A DNA stretch of 64,000 nucleotides from Trichoplax sp. H2 (Eukaryota; Placozoa; Uniplacotomia; Trichoplacea): NCBI GenBank assembly GCA_003344405.1, contig NOWV01000004.1:744001-808000 (forward strand). Reading direction: 5' to 3'. Shown here piece after piece: positions 1 through 12,087 of the stretch. Under the pieces are notes generated by a model. The model did no database searches, was not told the DNA's origin, and was given only the letters and a program-made list of their open reading frames with translations. How positions within the stretch are numbered: the first letter of the stretch is position 1; the number at the start of each line of letters is the position of its first letter. Both the position numbers and the translations under genes were made by a program.

Positions 1-2709
1 TTCTGATAGCCCAATGGCCCAAATTGGAGGCTCTCCATTTATTAAGGAGCAAAGATCCTATAGAGCCAACGTGGTTAGCACACTGTCCTTTTTATCCGCC
101 ATACTAACTTAACCGTTTAGATTAGAAAATACCTGAAAGAACATGTAGGCATCTAGGGCGCAAGACTGTAACGAAAATTGACATTTGTCTGTCGGGCTTC
201 GAAGTATTGGTTCACTAGATAGCTGATCTAAGATTTAAAATATTTACATGCAAATTAAAATATGTCTTGGTGATTGTATTTAGTGCGGTTTTATGTTAAA
301 ATCACTATTGAAATCTTATATCAAATAAAAAACCTGCTTGAGCATCTTCGGCTTGAACACGGTCAAACAATATGCAAACTATCTGACGAATAGTTGCTGC
401 AGAGGTATTAGAAACTACGGGATCTTTAGAGGAGTATAACTTGAAGCTTAAAACAATGCACTAATCAAAAGTATTGCATAGTATAAGTCAGAATCTAAAA
501 TATGTATAAAGAAATTAACTAAAATATGCTTATGTTATATACGGTAATATTTGATTATGTCAACCTACACAACTTTCCTTACAACAACTAAACAGCCACC
601 TAAATCGTATATTTTATTAGCATACTCGTACATTCACGCAGCAATTTTTATTCGATTCAGAATGTCATGCTATCTGATTTACTATGTATTTATTATAAGC
701 CGTTTACTACACCTTCGCAAGTAGATCGTTATGAACAACAGTAGTTGTAGTAAGTAGGGCAAGCAGGGTTTGTAAAATTTTTAATTCTTCCATTCCATCT
801 TCCATTAACATCCATAACATATTCACAATCTTAGCTGCCGAGACCTATTAAAATGATTTTAGGACAGAAAGATCTTATAAAAGAAAACTTTTGCTTAGAG
901 ATTATTTCCTTGAAAATATATACAATGAAGAATTACATGATGACTGATAGAAATTTATATTACTTATATCAATGAAGCGTAAACTAGGCTGTTTACATTT
1001 TACGTCGTAGATAGAACTAAGAGCGAAAATAATCGATAACTACTGACGTAGCTACTAAAAGTTAACCTGCGTCACTAATCTATGAGTGATTAGCCGATGG
1101 ATCGAAACAAGGCATGCTTGAATAATTTTGCTGTTCTTTGTATTGCATCCAAGCAGAAAAGGTTGAATTATGTCATTTGAAATGGAAAGGACTAGCATTT
1201 GATAGGAAAAAGGATAGAACATATGAATCACGTATACCAGAGATAATTAATCATACATAATCATTCCGATATTGCTTTTTGCGGGCGTAGTGTTTCACAG
1301 TATACGTGTACACTTTACTGTATCTACAAATTTTGGCGAGCAACAAAACTGATACACACTCGTATAGTGCAGTAAACTCGTAACGACTTCTTCAGTATAG
1401 AAAGCGCATAGTAAAGTACATTTGACATTGCTATACCATTATCAGCATGAATGCAATGTTTAAATATAACAGCTAACTTGCACTTTTGCTAATGTTAACA
1501 ATAAATTGAACTGAATTTAAAGAATCGATATAATGTAATGTACTCATTAGTTATATGAATATCAGTACAGTATCGTTCTCATTCTTGCTACAATGTGCGA
1601 TGACTGTACGTATGCTAGAAACGATGAACTGCTTTCACATGTGAACTTACAACTGTTAATTAATATACAGTGTACAATATACAGCACCTTCGTCCATTTT
1701 GTTCCTTCCTTTATCCGAGCATGTTTTGACCAATAAGTCCCAAGCAGCATCTGCAGCCTTCATCATGGATGATTATAATTATCACCACATATTACAGCAA
1801 GTACTATATAGCTTAATTTAATGAATTTAAAAGCAACTGTGTTTTGAAAGATCTTAATCGTATTAGCTGCATACCCAAGAAACCAGTACAAACAATTACG
1901 TACAACTTCATCGGAAAGGGTATTTTTGAAGTCATATTTTAAAAATCACTACCTTTATTTACGGTACACTTTTACAATGCCGTAGATGGATAATGCTGTA
2001 CCGTCTCATCGTTAACATCATCTTCATGATCATACGTACAAGTGCTCTTTACATATTTGCTTTACTGCAGTAATAGCATAAATATTCACTAAGATAATTC
2101 ACTATACTTGAACGACGACGTATAACGATATTCTGCTGTTAAAGAAATTCGTACATGCTATGTAACAAGATAATTCATTGTCACGGTGTTAATCAATATT
2201 AACCGGGCTGCCAAAGCAGGTATCTCTAAAAATATGCGTAACATGAAGAATGAAAAATCCGCGAGGTAATCTGCTGTACAGTACTGTACTAAAAAAATGT
2301 GAAACTATGTATACTGTACTACTATAATTTTTGATTTGCTAGGTGCATAAGTAAGTACAGATGATATTAAAACTATACTGTACTACTGTAACACTCAACT
2401 AAGTCCTTAGAATAGCTAATACACGCACACATTGGTATTATTATCGTGTCTTAACTGTTATGACGAGATTGAGATATTACACATTACACATTGCAAACAA
2501 GATGTCTTTACTGTAAAGAATGAAAACTTTTGATATTCTATTGATTTAAAATTTAAACCCGAGGTTTTATCGATTTATGATGTTTAAAGTACACCAGGAC
2601 TATGTAAAATCACCTCTTTGATTGCAGCGTGTTTACGCCTTGTTTCACTAGCCAAACTGCGAAGGTCAGACAGCAAGGTTTCTTGAAATTTTTTGGCCTT
2701 ATCGGACAT
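1..2709 (-). CDS. MON2: MON2 homolog, 5' part (Arf-GEF-like Golgi trafficking scaffold)
   Basis: Seven coding exons join in phase: 2709-2614, 1757-1688, 1191-1067, 844-713, 460-334, 227-133 and 57-1, giving 234 residues before the gene runs off the left edge. The predicted protein matches the N-terminal DCB region of MON2, for example [20 protein letters not shown], the downstream segment [20 protein letters not shown], and a [15 protein letters not shown] stretch. MON2 is a large (about 1,700-residue) relative of the BIG/GBF1 Arf exchange factors that lacks a Sec7 domain and works in endosome-to-Golgi traffic. The ATG at 2709 is the first in frame and agrees with the human N-terminus in register. 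It is divergently paired with POGLUT1; the 719 bp between the two start codons are largely a GTAC-rich array. The family call is firm; the start codon is likely. Confidence 0.93.
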
Positions 2710-2811
2710 TGCTGAACTCCGAGGTTTCGTGCAAGCTTTTTCAGCAATAATAATTATAATTAATTAATTAATTTTATTTTAATGAATTCACCCAAGGCTC
2801 GTTGAAAATGC

Positions 2812-3250
2812 ACTACAGTACAGTCAGACTGTCAGTACTACAGTACAGTAAGTACACAGTTACTGTAGTAATACTGTGTACAGTACAGTACAGTGCAGGG
2901 AAATATAAATGTACAGTACTGTACAGTACAGTATGCCAAACTCGCGACTGGTGCTATCATTACACTGTACAGTGTACAGTACAGTACAGTACTGTACTGT
3001 AAGTCACCGTAATCATACTGTACTGTACAGTACAGTACTGTACGTATAGTAAAATCTACTGTGCTACAGCAATTTTTACTGGCTGCGAGACTGTACGACA
3101 GTAATCTCTTCCATACTGTACACTGTACTGTACAGTATGACTACTTACCTGTACTGTTCGTCCTACTCCATGTACTGTAAGTCATGGCGTAGTGTACAGT
3201 ACTGTACTGTACAGTACTGTACTGTACTGTACAGTGTACAGTATACAGCC
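2812..3250. repeat. (GTACW)n array between MON2 and POGLUT1 start codons
   Basis: Dense runs of GTAC separated by one A or T (for example TACAGTACTGTACTG) occupy most of this stretch, broken by short unique spacers. TACAG and TACTG are reverse complements in shifted phase, so the array reads alike on both strands and can pair with itself. It lies in the shared upstream region of the two divergent genes. The ORF at 2802-3002 is only a translation of the repeat. Confidence 0.9.
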
Positions 3251-3427
3251 TTGTACAAATCCTTGCTTACAGTACCTTACCGCACATGGGTAATAATAAT
3301 ATAAATAATATTGTAATTAATGACTAAGTTTCTACAGTACTGTATAGGATCTGTAGTTAGAACCAGTTTCATTTTTGTCGAAAATCTCAAAAGTAAAGGT
3401 ATCGCAGACCTTGGGTTTACTATCGAA

Positions 3428-6052
3428 ATGTTAGTAACTATACTCATTAAATGGCTTTTGTTAATACATATAACGGCAACTTGTTATTCAACAGAAAAAT
3501 GTAGTAAAAATGGAGATTGTACTTCTTTACCATCTTCAAAGACCGATCAAGTTTCCAGTAAATATACAAGTAAAGGTAATTCGAAACATTATATTTCGAA
3601 TAGTTAATTGTGCTAACACTGTCGGCGAAGCGATAGGACGTTATGCTAGTATTTTACTTTAACTGCTGACAGCATACTAAACAACACCAAGTAGTATTAT
3701 AATTTATTAATATTTTACACGACGTGGTGTACCGGGCAAGCTAGTACTGTATAATTTCCAATTCTTAATTTATTTAACTTAGATGATGAGTGATCCATAT
3801 ACAGTATAGTATGTACGAGCATTGCAACGCGATACGATTTTGTACGTACTGTACATGATCCAGGTATGCCCGTACATCTATCTGCGTGGTAATTGAGTAC
3901 TGCAGAGACTTTAGGGTCTGCAGTGCACTGTATGCACATTATTAATACAGTTTTTATTTACGTATACTGCTTACATAGCTATTTTGTTATTGAACTACTG
4001 AATGTTTCATTTCATCTTATCATTTCCAATATAAAGCAGATAACGACAAATGGGATGACTACTTAAAGATCATAACTAAGGCTGTCAGTTCTTTTAAAGA
4101 TTGCAAGAACGATAGATGTGGATGTTACAAGAAAGTTATTGATAACGATTTGAAGCCTTGGCGATTGAAAAAGGGAATAACAAAAGAAATCTTTGATAAG
4201 GCAGCGAATCAAGGAAGTCATCGAGGTGCGGAAAAGGGCAGCCATTATCAGATTATAAACCACAAGGTCTATCGGCATGAGAGATGTACCTTTCCTGCCA
4301 GGTTTGTCTGTACATCGCTGAATGGCAAGTTTTGTTCTATAGAATGCATGTTACGTTTAGGATACCTACCCTACGTATAACCATAAAATATTATCTTATT
4401 AATTGTAGATGCAAAGGTATTGAGCATTTTCTCAAAAAAATCGCTAAGAAGCTACCCAATTTGGAGTTAATTATCAATACTCACGATTGGCCTAAGGTAT
4501 AAAATAGAATAGAATTTTTATTAATTATTATTGGTCCGTTTATTGGACTTGATCTAATTAGAATTATTACTACTAGTGCAAACTCCCGTCGCTTTGCTGA
4601 CTATTTATAAGTTATTTGGCATCTTAAAGTTTATATTAATTAATATAGGTTCCAAAATGGGACGAACTCCTACCGGTGTTCTCATTTAGTAAGGTATCCT
4701 TTCCTTTTAATAATAATTTTTATGCCGTAGAGTACCGTACTTACGCGTATCGAAAACGCAACGTGACAAGATTACTCTATTGAGCAGACACACAATGAAA
4801 ATGATATCATGTATCCGGCTTGGTCGTTTTGGGAGGGTGGCCCTGCTGTCTGGCCGATTTTTCCAAATGGATTAGGACGTTGGGACGTTTTAAGAAAATC
4901 TTTACAAAAGTACTAGTTTATTTCATCCATTCTAACAAATAAATGACGAATTGTCAATCACAAATTTGTGTCATTAAATCTATCACTTTTATAGAGCGTC
5001 GGATAAGTGGCCATGGGATAAAAAGAAATCCATCGCATTTTTTAGAGGATCTAGGTTTACATTTAAACTTTACAAATAACATTAGTCTACAATACCATAC
5101 TTACGCTTAAGTTAGGTAACCAGAACTTCGTTATATTGGTTCGGTCATGTATAGGACCAGCGCCGAGCGTGATCCTTTAATTCTTCTGTCTCGTGCTAAA
5201 CCGAAATTAGTTAATGCATCATATACTAAAAATCAGGCATGGCGATCAAAGGCAGTAAGACCTAATAACTATAAGCCATTAATCTACAAATGAAACTTAT
5301 GCTTTTAAAGAATTACTACTGACAAATAACTTTTTGACAGGATACCTTAGGTGAAGAGCCCGCTAAAGAGGTCACTCTTGAAGATCATTGTAAATACAAG
5401 TTCGTTAAACAATTTACTTTGTCTATCCATCTTATTATCGGATTGCGCTTATCAAATCTCTACTTTAGGTACCTATTCAATTTTCGAGGTGTTGCAGCTA
5501 GCTTCCGCTTTAGACACTTATTTCTCTGCAATTCTGTGGTACTCCACATTGGTCATGAATGGCAGGAATTCTTCTATCCGGCTTTAACTCCATGGGTTCA
5601 CTATATTCCTGTTGATCCTGATCAGAGAAACACAGAGTTAGCATTTCCTCTTATTAGAGGACATTGTAGTACTATTCACAGAATTTACTGTCTGTAATGA
5701 AGAATCTATCACGAGTCCTTTAGAATTTGCAGTTGTAGGCCGCATAAACTAAAATTACTATAATTTTTCTTTTTATAGAGAAATAATCCGATTTGCAATA
5801 GAAAATGACGAAGAAATGAAGAGATTAGCGAAAAGGTGATGCTAGTTTGTTATATGCAGTAGCAAGATAGGATCATACGCGTACTACAGTATTAAAATCT
5901 TCTATACCGAATTAAATAGAGGACGTGACTTTATCTTAAACCATTTACGGATGAAAGATGTTGAGTGCTATTGGGAGCTTTTGCTAAAGCAATACGCGAA
6001 GCTTTTAAAATGGAAACCACAGCTAAATCCATCATTTGACCTGGTGTCTTAA
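3428..6052 (+). CDS. POGLUT1: Protein O-glucosyltransferase 1 (Rumi homolog)
   Basis: Eleven exons join in phase to 413 residues: 3428-3575, 4040-4301, 4409-4496, 4649-4693, 4788-4909, 4995-5054, 5155-5254, 5341-5399, 5469-5636, 5779-5835, 5920-6052. The protein follows POGLUT1 almost end to end: [68 protein letters not shown] and [22 protein letters not shown]1 is an ER-lumenal CAP10/GT90 enzyme that adds glucose to EGF repeats, including those of Notch. A hydrophobic signal peptide covers residues 1-20. I chose the ATG at 3428 because it opens the signal peptide; an upstream in-frame ATG at 3320 would bury it. The C-terminus ends DLVS without a KTEL/KDEL-type ER retrieval signal, although a GT directly before the stop might splice to a further exon. 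Confidence 0.95.
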
Positions 6053-8559
6053 CATCTGATACTTCAAAATTGTAGTACTGTACTGAATGACTGTGGAACA
6101 AATATCGTAGTAAAATTCTTTCTTTCTTACTCCATTCAAATTCAGTATTAAGATACTTAAAATTTTCATTTGATTTCCTTAAGCACTTCATAATACTTAT
6201 AGTGTTATTGATGGTGCCTTATTTTTGGACAGTAATTGTTAATACAGCAACATTAGTTATCGAAATCAGTAATAAGATACTTAAAATTTTTAGTTTGATT
6301 TCTTTTAAGCACTTCATAATACTTATAGTGTTATTACTGGTGCCTTATTTTTGGACAATAATTGTTAATACAACAACGTTAGTTGTTTTCTACTGATATT
6401 GAAAAGATTAAAAGAATACATTTATATATATATATCACTAGTTGTCAAAACTTTAATATGCGTACACTTTCTAATCATTTACTTTTACAAATACTGCATA
6501 ATTTTTCTATTGTCAAAGTTGCATGAGAGATTAATATGATGTGGCTAATTCTATATTTTAAGACATCAAGATATTACGTAATATCATTTAAATTGAAAGG
6601 GCTACTTTATTGTAGTAGGGCGAAGTCGTAATTAACGAATTGTATATACAATTGGCTAGATTGTCTGAAGTACTAATCATGTCAATTGATGATACACCTG
6701 CAGTCGTGGGCTCCTAAAATCTTCTAAAGCCCCCATGCTGTGATCTTTTGTATTGAATTTATTCATTTCGGTTAATTGCATGCACAGATACGTAGTGATA
6801 CAATGTCGATGGAACGAAAACGTCTGCCAATATCGCTTACGAACTCCAGAAAATAGGGATATCAAGAATCACCGTCCGCACAATTCGGTCAAGAAAATTT
6901 TTCTCGATGCAGCAAAGTCCTCTCAAGGACTTGAAGAGTAACTATTTTAATAATAGAAAATAGTACATCCTATAAAAACATATAAAGACTGCAGTAATAC
7001 AACAACATAACGTAGTTCAGACTATAGTTCAGACTAATTTTCTAAAAAGATTGTAAGTTTATCACTAAAAATATGAGAAAAATACCTTACTATTTACGAA
7101 ATTTTATCAATTCATTTTCTTAAAATGAAGCGAAGGATCCTCCATAACTGAGCATTTACAAATATACTTGTAAATAGTTATACTGTATACACATAACTAA
7201 TCATGCATTACGAGTAGGAGGGATACGGTAAATAAGAATCGAAAGAATGCAACGATCTAAATATAGCCAATTAACATTTCCAAGAGTCATCCTATTTTGC
7301 TTTAGCGATACTCATCCTACTATAGATCTTATATAATAAAATTAATCAAAATGTTTTAAGATGCCTGCCTGCTTACACGTTTGTACTGTAGCTCTATGAT
7401 TGTGCAACACTGGGTGGCACTTTTAAGTTCATAATACTGCGATTAATTACTGTACGAACGATTGAAAATGCGAAAAACGTTGCAAGGTTAAGTCACGGAT
7501 TATACGGTACTTTGGATCCTGTAAGTTCAGTAAATACTGCTTTTGTATGGTCTTACCTACAGTACTGTACCCATTCAGTATGGATAGATTTCTGAGGCGT
7601 CCACATCATACCTTATACGGATCGATAGTTGTACGAGTACTCATATGCTTTGATTACTCTGCGGCTTAATATCACGGATTGTCAGATTCTTATGCAACAG
7701 CACTTCCACTTTTATATTTAATTTCTCATTTAAATGAAAATTTCACTCACTCATTACCTACGGGTATGGATTACAGAAAACTTACGTTACTGTACAGTGA
7801 TATTAAAGTACTGATGCAAGTAAGTATACTGTACAGCTGTACTATACCACCGGTTTACGCGAACCGATTTGTTGAAGTGAGGTACGGTTAATGAGAGCGG
7901 AAAGGATAAAACCAGTATTCATAATTGTGACCGCAATCTATAATATGAGAAGATCTAGAAATTCTGATCCTTAGTTTGCCGTAAGATGCTATCATCTCTC
8001 AGATCAGATCGACAGTTGATCATTTATTTAAATGAAGCAATAGTCGCATCTCAATTCAATCAACTAATTCGTGATATTAATAATATTTATACCTCGATGA
8101 CTACTTTCTCATGTGAATTTGGGAAGCCCCTGGTCATAAACTACTAAATTAGTAGTGGTATATCTAGTAGTCCATACCCTAGTGCAGTTCAAAGTTTTTA
8201 TAATATAAAGACCTAAAATTTAAACGATTCATTATGGGCTATTTTGGTCCAACCTCAACGGTGAGACTTAAAATAAGTTATTCATATACATTTATTTTAT
8301 GCTTGATCATAGACTCACTCTACTGTACTGTCACAAGAATTTTTGATGTAATAACAATTAATATCAATACTAAAGCCATTATGAAATTTGTAATTTCATA
8401 CCGCAAAGATAAAAATTTGGAATAAATTTACTGTTAAAATTTGCGAGAATGTATTAAAATTATAGTAATACGTGTACACCTCGATCTTAGGGTATAAAAA
8501 GTATGTACATTATAAAGGATTTGTGCGCTATACTTTCGAAATAATACAACACCGAAATT
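6053..8559. other. Convergent intergenic region, POGLUT1/ATXN7
   Basis: This lies between the 3' ends of two converging genes. It holds a 124-bp direct duplication (separate entry), AT-rich sequence and a few isolated GTAC-rich pieces near 6066, 7560 and 7790-7840. Small ORFs such as 7679-7891 and 8234-8425 have no recognisable protein character. I see no RNA gene. Confidence 0.6.
6143..6389. repeat. Two-copy direct tandem duplication, 124-bp period
   Basis: A unit beginning CAGTATTAAGATACTTAAAA at 6143 recurs from 6267 as CAGTAATAAGATACTTAAAA. Both copies share long identical blocks, such as CACTTCATAATACTTATAGT and TGGTGCCTTATTTTTGGACA, with scattered substitutions. It lies just downstream of POGLUT1 and codes for nothing recognisable. 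Confidence 0.85.
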
Positions 8560-11256
8560 TTATGACTTATTATGAAAATTGAAATCGTTAACGGCTGACA
8601 CTAATGCAGTATATAATCTATCACTTCTCCTGTTAAAAATATAAGTTCCAGGAAGCAACCTTCGCGCACCAAACGTGCAAACCTATTACATTGACAATAG
8701 ACACCGTAGAAAATAAGTCCTCCTCAAACAACGTTAGAAATTATACGCTAAATATTGCAATTAAAAAATGATTTACAGCTGCAGGTATCGGATGAAATTT
8801 TCTGTAACGAAAATCAAAGGAGTCTTCATCACCGCTATTTTTTAAATGAAATTCATTTTCGCTGACACCTATAAATACGTTTAGCCCAAATACGAGGGCA
8901 ATTATAAAATATATGTTATGATTTTCACGGCTTTTAAGACGTTCTAACAAAATATACATAAACGAAAATCTATACTATGTTTTCAGTATTTACTATCTAG
9001 ACGTTATTTTGAGTACTACCTTTAATGGCAGCAGTCTCTTCAGGCTGCCCGCTGTGAAGGATCAATGAATCATTAGAATTATTACCACACAACATTAATT
9101 TTTTATAATAATGCTGAGGTACTATAGCTACACTAGTAAATGTAACCTTTGCTTGATTAATAAATTGCTTTCAATAGTGCCCGAAGCCCTTTCAGATTGT
9201 ATCCGCTCTTTGTGCTCGGTTAGAAGGCGATCAAACGCCTTAGTACGACCCTTAACATTTCTCCTTAGAGATATAGGATGCAACTATCAAGAGAATTTTC
9301 AGATATATAAAAAGGTCATTGCTTAGTCTAAAATGTTGTAATACATTTTTCCAAGAATTCCTTTTCCTTATTATTAACGAATATTCGTACTTTGCAGTTT
9401 AGAGAATTTCGACATTTTGCCTTTCGATCTTTCATCCAGACTCCACATTGCCGATCAACATTTGGTTCTAAATTACAATCATGAAGGAGAGTCAACTAGG
9501 AATCTTTATACGCTAACAACACAAAAAGAAGGCATACTTTGCATACGCTTCTAGATAAATTCGGCTTACCATCAGTTTTATTTGCTAGACCTGCAGTCTC
9601 AGGAATTTTCCGGTTAGTTCGCCGTTCCAGAGAGATTTCATTTGAGTTATAATCACAACTACTTGGGGTCCGAAGTGTTTCGCGAACCGTATAATTGTGA
9701 CTGTTCTCTGTTACGAAGAGTGTAAAATTCGTCAGATTAAATTTATACTGAGAGGTTATGTATAAAGCGTTTCAAATACATGGTCCTACAGATATGATAA
9801 TGTAGTTAGTAGCTATCTCTAAAGTAAATTAATTATGTATTAGTGCAAAAATTTCACTGTTATAGTGGATAGATTTCACAGGATTCTTAGAAGATAGAAC
9901 AAAAAATAAACTGTAATTTATAATTTAGGATTAAGAAACATCCTGCAGGCACTGCATACTGCAGTACTAGGCAGTCATACAATGGAATGACGCTATAATA
10001 GGTATCGAGTAAATGTAATACCATAATGATTTGAAAGAGCCTCAATTTTAACAAGCTTTTTACAAAAGTTACAAGCGACCAAGATCAGTTCCTCTTGAAT
10101 TGGATATAGACCATAGAATTTCATATCTGAGACACCCATAAAACGTTATGTCATTAGATGTTATTACAAATGAAATGTAAGCATATAATTTAAATAGTAT
10201 GGAATTCAATATAAAATTCGCTTCGAATATTCTAAGTCTTACATTAATGCAAAACTGTAATAAACATTATATTGCCAGGTATCGACATAAATACTAATAC
10301 TTATTTACTATAGTGCTCACAATATCTCTTAAGTTTCTCAATATGTCATAGCAGATTACAGGTTAAGAGCATCGTGAAAAATTCACGAAGGCTAACTTAT
10401 AGATCTGTGAGGTACTCTATCCAAGTTGGTAATCCATTACATCTCTTTAGATATTTCCAATCTTACTATATATAGTAACATCTCCACATAACTTAGAGTA
10501 CTGTACTGTATACGAATTTCAATAAAACTCCACTATCACAATTGTTCCGATAGATAGTAAAAAAAGTAAATCAAAGATGACGTATCTAAGTTCTATGATC
10601 TTAGTATAGAATATTAACCATAAAGCATTCACTTTGCCTATACAATATGCAAGTACATGGCCAATCTAAAATACTAGGCATATGCATAAGAGCATAACAA
10701 ACAGATCCAGGTAGCAATGAATACGTGAAAATTTTAGAAAATCGTTATAACAGCATTGATTTTATCCAAAATTACTGACATAACAGCTATCGGAAATCCA
10801 TTTGCTGTGCAAGTACAGTACCTTCCCGACATAGACGGGACGAAATAGCTTCGCTATTTTCCTTGCTAATCATAGGAAATCGATCTATTTAGTAAAAGAG
10901 ACAACAAATTTTTATTGATGCAATACAGAGCGTTCATAAAGTTGACGGCTTCAAAACTGCGTCCAAGCAACCATTTGCTATGTGTAGCAAATAAAATATT
11001 CTTTCTGAATTATAGCATAGTACAGTACTGTCCTTTACAGTTGTTTATGCAAGAAATCATGGCATTTGCAGTACTAATTTAGTAGAGTACTAAAGAATGC
11101 AGAAAAGCTTTGTACTAAAATTTTATATATTTTAATATTCCTATCATGATATACGCGTATATGTATTATTGTTAACTGAAAACATAATTTGATATTACCT
11201 TTACCTCTGCTGGCATATTCCGTCCATGATATATTACGCAAGGTCGAGGCATCCAT
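8560..11256 (-). CDS. ATXN7: Ataxin-7-like protein (SAGA deubiquitinase-module subunit)
   Basis: Nine exons join in phase to 272 residues: 11256-11205, 10884-10822, 10126-10022, 9707-9570, 9467-9391, 9283-9147, 9051-9020, 8868-8777, 8682-8560. Three family landmarks appear in order. First is the Sgf73-type zinc finger at about residues 57-77, C-x2-C-x11-H-x4-H, preceded by a LCRED-MKFYG stretch like the ataxin-7 LCREDMPIFGF. Second is the SCA7 zinc-binding domain, C-x10-C-x5-C-x2-H at about 127-147, followed by RRNVKGRTKAFDRLLTEHKE. Third is a C-terminal VCTFGARRLLPGTYIFNRRS block. Ataxin-7 links the deubiquitinase module to SAGA in the nucleus. The protein is far shorter than human ATXN7 (about 890 residues) and has no polyglutamine. 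An alternative donor at 11199 would add two residues. The last exon may not be the true end. Head-to-head with MTMR14. Confidence 0.9.
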
Positions 11257-11269
11257 GATCACTCTTTGC

Positions 11270-12067
11270 GATTAGCGGATAGTTAGAATCCTCTTATTTA
11301 TCATGAAGTCGCTCTTTCGATTGTTGCAATCTATTAAAGTATTGGTAAATAAATAAATAAAATCTAATTTAATTTAAACTTCTGGTACAAGTTGTAAAAC
11401 GCAGATTACCTGATGAATATGCAATACGCCTTTAAACAAAACTTTGGTGTAGATGTACAGTACTGTACAGTACAGTATGTACAACCTTACGTAAAGTACA
11501 GTACTGTACAGTACAGTATGTACAGTACAGTGCAGTACAGTACAGTACTATATCTAGTGGTCTACAGTACTGTACAGTGTACAATACTGTACTATCAACA
11601 CTAGCTATACAGTACTGTACAGTACTGTACTGTACGCTAAGGGTCTCTACTGCACTGTACTGTACTGTACTGTACACAGCAGTGTTTGCAGTACTGTACT
11701 GTACTATGGACAACAACTTACTGTACTGTACTGTACAGTGTACAGTGTACAGTACAGTACAGTACTGTATGAAAACTATGAAAAAAGAAGTACTGTACTG
11801 TACAGTACAGTAGACGTGATCTAAGGTACAGTACGCAGTCCTGCGACGATCATCAGCCACAGTCACTCTACCTAATACTGTACAGTATACTGTACTGTAC
11901 TGTATTTACGGTACTGTACTGTACGGTGCTATACAGAGTACAGGCCAAGGTCTTATTGACCAAAGGTATTCCAGTGAAGACATCATCCGGAATGGCCGAA
12001 AGTAATATTACTCAATCGGAGCTATTAGATTTGCTTGCCTCCTTCGTTAATCATTCGTACAAGACCA
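11270..12067. repeat. Left copy of a duplicated promoter/MTMR14 exon-1 segment, ending at the N gap
   Basis: From GATTAGCGGATAGTTAGAAT to CGTACAAGACCA this segment matches 12088-12908 almost base for base outside the GTAC array, which differs in length and unit order. Within the partial MTMR14 exon and its 5' UTR I see two substitutions (GACATC/GACACC and TTTGCTT/TTTACTT). This copy breaks off inside MTMR14 exon 1, at the Ns. It is most likely a second allele or an unmerged contig overlap rather than a real tandem duplication. Confidence 0.85.
11455..11945. repeat. (GTACW)n array upstream of ATXN7 and MTMR14 (left copy)
   Basis: A long block of GTAC palindromes spaced by single A or T residues with short unique interruptions. 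It lies between the ATXN7 start (11256, minus) and the partial MTMR14 exon copy. The ORFs read through it on both strands (for example 11432-11866) are repeat translations. Confidence 0.9.
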
Positions 12068-12087
12068 NNNNNNNNNNNNNNNNNNNN
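12068..12087. other. Assembly gap (20 Ns)
   Basis: Twenty consecutive Ns separate two near-identical segments. Its fixed-looking size and its position at the end of a repeated contig overlap mark it as a scaffold join rather than a measured gap. Confidence 0.99.

Noticed and set aside
2802-3002. 66-codon ORF rich in Tyr, Cys, Thr, Val and Gln
   Set aside because: It is the translation of the (GTACW)n array; the same peptide type appears on both strands of every array.
2812-3250. CRISPR array or telomeric repeat
   Set aside because: No spacer/repeat alternation of fixed length and no telomere-like G-strand; the unit is a 5-bp palindromic repeat in a eukaryotic scaffold.
11432-11866. 144-codon minus-strand ORF, one of the longest in the window
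   Set aside because: Reading frame through the GTAC array; the repeat seldom makes stops. The composition is purely repeat-derived.
11994-12067. A second MTMR14 gene left of the gap
   Set aside because: Only part of exon 1 is present and it ends at the Ns; an allelic overlap explains it better.
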